DNA of 14,458 nt from Micrococcaceae bacterium UBA7136. Lineage in GTDB: Bacteria > Actinomycetota > Actinomycetes > Actinomycetales > Micrococcaceae. The stretch is from NCBI GenBank assembly GCA_002492045.1, contig DKXC01000025.1, forward strand, positions 1 through 14,458, read 5' to 3'. Shown here in pieces: positions 12,453-14,458 of the stretch (its first letter is position 1; every line of letters begins with the position of its first letter). A program made the position numbers and the translations under genes. The notes beneath the pieces were generated by a model. It worked only from the letters and a program-made list of their open reading frames with translations. It was not told where the DNA came from and did no database searches.

Positions 12453-13265
12453 CTAGGCTCGCCGAGCATCCACCTCAGGCAACAGGTCAAAGCGAATCAG
12501 CTCAGGATATTTAGGACTCACATGGTCGCCCGAACTCCGTCCCCGCAGACGGCGCCCCAGCCAGGGCACCACAAACTCCCGGGCCCAGCGGGCATTCTCC
12601 AGGGCCTCCTGCACCCGAGTCTTCTGGCCAGCCTCCGGTACCTGAGGCTGACCCAGGTCAGGGGCCGGGGCACTCAGGGTCTCCAGCACCCGCTGAGCCA
12701 GCAGGGTATGACCCACCTGGTTCATATGCAGGCGGTCAGGCGCCCAGTAGCGCAGATCCTGTAGCTGCCGCATCCGCCAGTAGTCCACCACGGTCACCTG
12801 GTTCTCTTCCGCAATCTCCCGCAGCAGCTCATTAAAGACCGCCACCCGGCCCCGGTTGACGCTAAAGAAGCCCTTAGGGCCGGGGTCAAAACCGGTCAAG
12901 GTAAAGACCTCGATGCCTTCCTGCCGCAGGGCCTTAAAGGCCTGATCGTAGCGGACCATAAGGGCATCAGGGTCGAAGTTAGGCCGCAGGGCATCATTAC
13001 CGCCGCCCACCAGGCTGACCAGGCTAGGTTTGAGGGCCAGGGCCGTCTCTAGCTGCTCCTCAATAATGGGCACCAGCAGGCGTCCTCGGATGGCCAGGTT
13101 GGCGTAGAGGGCCTGGTCATCAGCCAGCATGAACTGCTCAGCCACCCGGTCTGTCCAGCCCCGTACCCCGTTAGGACGGTCAGGGGCGTCATCCCCCAGG
13201 CCCTCGCTCAAGGAATCTCCCAGGGCAACATAGCGGATGCTTTCTTGCTTCTCGGACGGGGTCAT
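12453..13265 (-). CDS. SGNH/GDSL-family hydrolase
   Basis: A 270-residue esterase or lipase-like enzyme. All four conserved blocks are present: block I ALGDSLSEG with nucleophile Ser18, block II Gly61 in NLAIRGR, block III GGGND with Asn90, and block V DRLH with Asp177 and His180 as the rest of the catalytic triad. The core ends near residue 195; the rest is a Pro/Gln-rich region and a basic segment (WLGRRLRGRS) of unknown use. There is no signal peptide, so it should be cytoplasmic. The substrate could be acyl, acetyl or other ester groups and cannot be fixed. GGAAGGAAAG lies upstream of the ATG. It follows the siderophore-interacting protein gene by 60 bp on the same strand; a link to siderophore hydrolysis is possible but not shown. 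Confidence 0.93.
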   Translation of the reverse strand: MTPSEKQESIRYVALGDSLSEGLGDDAPDRPNGVRGWTDRVAEQFMLADDQALYANLAIRGRLLVPIIEEQLETALALKPSLVSLVGGGNDALRPNFDPDALMVRYDQAFKALRQEGIEVFTLTGFDPGPKGFFSVNRGRVAVFNELLREIAEENQVTVVDYWRMRQLQDLRYWAPDRLHMNQVGHTLLAQRVLETLSAPAPDLGQPQVPEAGQKTRVQEALENARWAREFVVPWLGRRLRGRSSGDHVSPKYPELIRFDLLPEVDARRA

Positions 13266-13325
13266 AGTCTTTCTTTCCTTCCTGGCTTCTTATGACCAAC
13301 CATCTTACCCGGCTCCCACCAGGGG

Positions 13326-14381
13326 CTAAGACTCCATCCGGCCCTGCTTCCAGTAACCCATAAAGGAAATATTGTCCTTGGGGATTCCAGCTTCATTGAC
13401 GCAAACCCGGCGCAGGGTCTTCACCAGGGAAGACTCCCCCGCAATAAAGACGTAACTATCCTGAGGGGCAGAGGCCAACTGCCAGACCAGTTCTTCTTCC
13501 CCCGCCTGCTCATAGCGGTAGGGGTGCTGGCCTAGATCCAGGATCCGGTGAAGCTCAGTCAGCAGGGCCTGACCCCGCACCTGGCCTTCTCTCGGCAGGC
13601 AAATCAGCTCCACAGCAGGCAGGGCCTCAAGGAAGTGTCTGGCCTGCTGCTGGACGGCCTGGCAGTCGGCGGCATGGGGTAGCTCAACCAGCAAGCGAGC
13701 CTCAGCCTGTGGGGGTAGGTCACGCAGAATAGAAAGCAGGGCTGGTAGGGCCGTCTCATCGGCCAGGAGCAGCAGACGCTCAGCTGAGCCCGGGTTCCAG
13801 GAGGCCCAGAGAGAAGAACCTCGCAGGGGAGCCAGAATCGAAACCCGCTCCCCCACCTGAACCCCAGCAGCCCAGGCCGAACCGGGGCCCATGACCCCGT
13901 CCGCGTCCTGATGCAACACAAAATCCAGGTCAATCTCAGGCTGCTGCCAACTGGGCAGGGGCCTCTCTAGGGGCGTCAAATCTGCTGCTGTTGCCGGGAA
14001 AAGACCGTGCAAGTGGGTCTCGTCCAGGCTGCTAGCCGGAATCAGGCGGGAGCGGCTAACCGTGTAGGTTCGCATATGCCCCCGAATTTCAACCGGCTGG
14101 GCCAGCCAGCGGCTACGCCAGTTCTCGTCCAGCTCAATCAGGGTGGGTTCGCTGGCCCCCGGTGGAGGAACCAACAGTTTAATGTAGGCGTCCTGCAGGG
14201 GGCCAAAACCGTCAGAAATAGGCTGGGCAGCGTGCAGGAGGGAACGTCCACTGAGGGAAACCCGGCGGAAGCTTGCCCCCAGGTCTTCTACCCGGGTGAC
14301 AGTGACCGGAAAAATCCCGTACTGATTGATGGACTTTTCGACCTCCCGGCGGGGCCGGGAACCTGCTGTTTGTCGGCTCAT
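13326..14381 (-). CDS. Siderophore-interacting protein, FAD-dependent ferric-siderophore reductase (SIP/ViuB family)
   Basis: A 351-residue flavoprotein of the SIP family, which reduces ferric siderophores in the cytoplasm so that iron is released. The N-terminal beta-barrel FAD domain (about 20-185) shows RTYTVSR (104-110), the flavin-binding Rx(Y)(S/T)xR motif, and MGPGSAWA (164-171), the family's G-P-x-x-W motif. The NAD(P)H-like domain (about 200-351) has LLLLADETALPALL (203-216), VFIAGESSLV (311-320) and the hallmark end SFMGYWKQG (339-347). The length is slightly above the usual 270-320 residues because of the N-terminal extension and loops. Its ATG overlaps the stop of the preceding gene (ATGA), a sign of translational coupling, and no strong Shine-Dalgarno is needed. 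Iron-dependent control would act upstream, outside the window. Confidence 0.93.
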   Translation of the reverse strand: MSRQTAGSRPRREVEKSINQYGIFPVTVTRVEDLGASFRRVSLSGRSLLHAAQPISDGFGPLQDAYIKLLVPPPGASEPTLIELDENWRSRWLAQPVEIRGHMRTYTVSRSRLIPASSLDETHLHGLFPATAADLTPLERPLPSWQQPEIDLDFVLHQDADGVMGPGSAWAAGVQVGERVSILAPLRGSSLWASWNPGSAERLLLLADETALPALLSILRDLPPQAEARLLVELPHAADCQAVQQQARHFLEALPAVELICLPREGQVRGQALLTELHRILDLGQHPYRYEQAGEEELVWQLASAPQDSYVFIAGESSLVKTLRRVCVNEAGIPKDNISFMGYWKQGRMES

Positions 14382-14458
14382 GCTACCGGCTGCCTCTGGG
14401 GACGGGCATGGGGCAGAATCAGGGCAGAGCCGTCCTCTAGCGGATCTAGCACCGAGGC
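14378..14458 (-). CDS. Partial CDS, C-terminal end, probably siderophore ABC transporter ATPase
   Basis: The minus strand is open from the window edge to a TGA at 14378-14380, giving 26 residues (ASVLDPLEDGSALILPHARP, then QRQPVA). The TGA overlaps the ATG of the siderophore-interacting protein gene. FepC-like ATPases of actinobacteria often end in a DP-x-x-G-x-P-x-V-x-P segment, and DPLEDGSALILP fits that pattern. With the reductase next to it, a ferric-siderophore importer ATPase is the best guess. The identification is weak because so little of the protein is visible; that a gene ends here is more certain. Confidence 0.6.
   Translation of the reverse strand, partial: ASVLDPLEDGSALILPHARPQRQPVA

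Noticed and set aside
1..14458. CRISPR array, insertion sequence, tRNA or att site
   Set aside because: No regularly spaced direct repeats, transposase, cloverleaf or integrase-linked duplication could be seen by reading the sequence.

Overview
The window reads as chromosome of a moderately high-GC actinobacterium, most likely Rothia or a close relative in the Micrococcaceae. This rests on codon bias, the HU protein with its basic tail, a zinc-ligand-free L28/L33/S14 trio, the CopD-CtaG fusion and the copper/DyP gene set. Genus level is inference; no 16S gene is present. Nearly all genes lie on the minus strand. Only an amino-acid permease and a very small gene are on the plus strand.

Layout: (1) 31-931 holds a small AT-richer two-helix membrane protein and a lipoprotein, neither recognised. 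(2) 1047-2978 encodes an NHLRC2-like thioredoxin/NHL-propeller protein. (3) 2979-3411 is a divergent intergenic region containing a CpG-rich, hairpin-rich block that may be a dispersed repeat. (4) 3412-4779 is an APC-family amino-acid permease ending in a strong terminator. A 49-codon gene (4953-5102) follows, with its own Shine-Dalgarno sequence and terminator. (5) 5147-10699, minus strand, is a five-gene copper-handling cluster. In transcription order it encodes a His-bearing membrane protein, CopC, a PCu(A)C chaperone lipoprotein, a Tat-exported DyP-type haem peroxidase and a CopD-CtaG fusion. (6) 10814-11904 carries HU and the genes for L28, L33 and S14 (order rpmB-rpmG-rpsN-hup). (7) 11905-12452 is about 550 bp without a gene, with a good minus-strand promoter and several stem-loops, suggesting a long structured leader. 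(8) 12453-14458 holds an SGNH/GDSL hydrolase, a siderophore-interacting flavoprotein, and the C-terminal end of a gene overlapping it by ATGA, probably a siderophore ABC transporter ATPase.

How the genes work together: the copper cluster looks like an extracytoplasmic copper delivery line feeding haem-copper oxidase assembly. CopC and PCu(A)C carry copper outside the membrane, CopD is a probable membrane copper path, CtaG assists oxidase metallation, and the secreted DyP peroxidase may act as a copper-linked oxidative partner, as DtpA does in Streptomyces. The right edge is iron acquisition: ATPase-driven ferric-siderophore import coupled to reductive iron release. No CRISPR array, insertion sequence, tRNA or rRNA was seen. 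The least explained parts are the structured rpmB leader, the copC-to-PCu(A)C intergenic hairpins, the CpG-rich block near 3036-3175 and the 49-residue protein.
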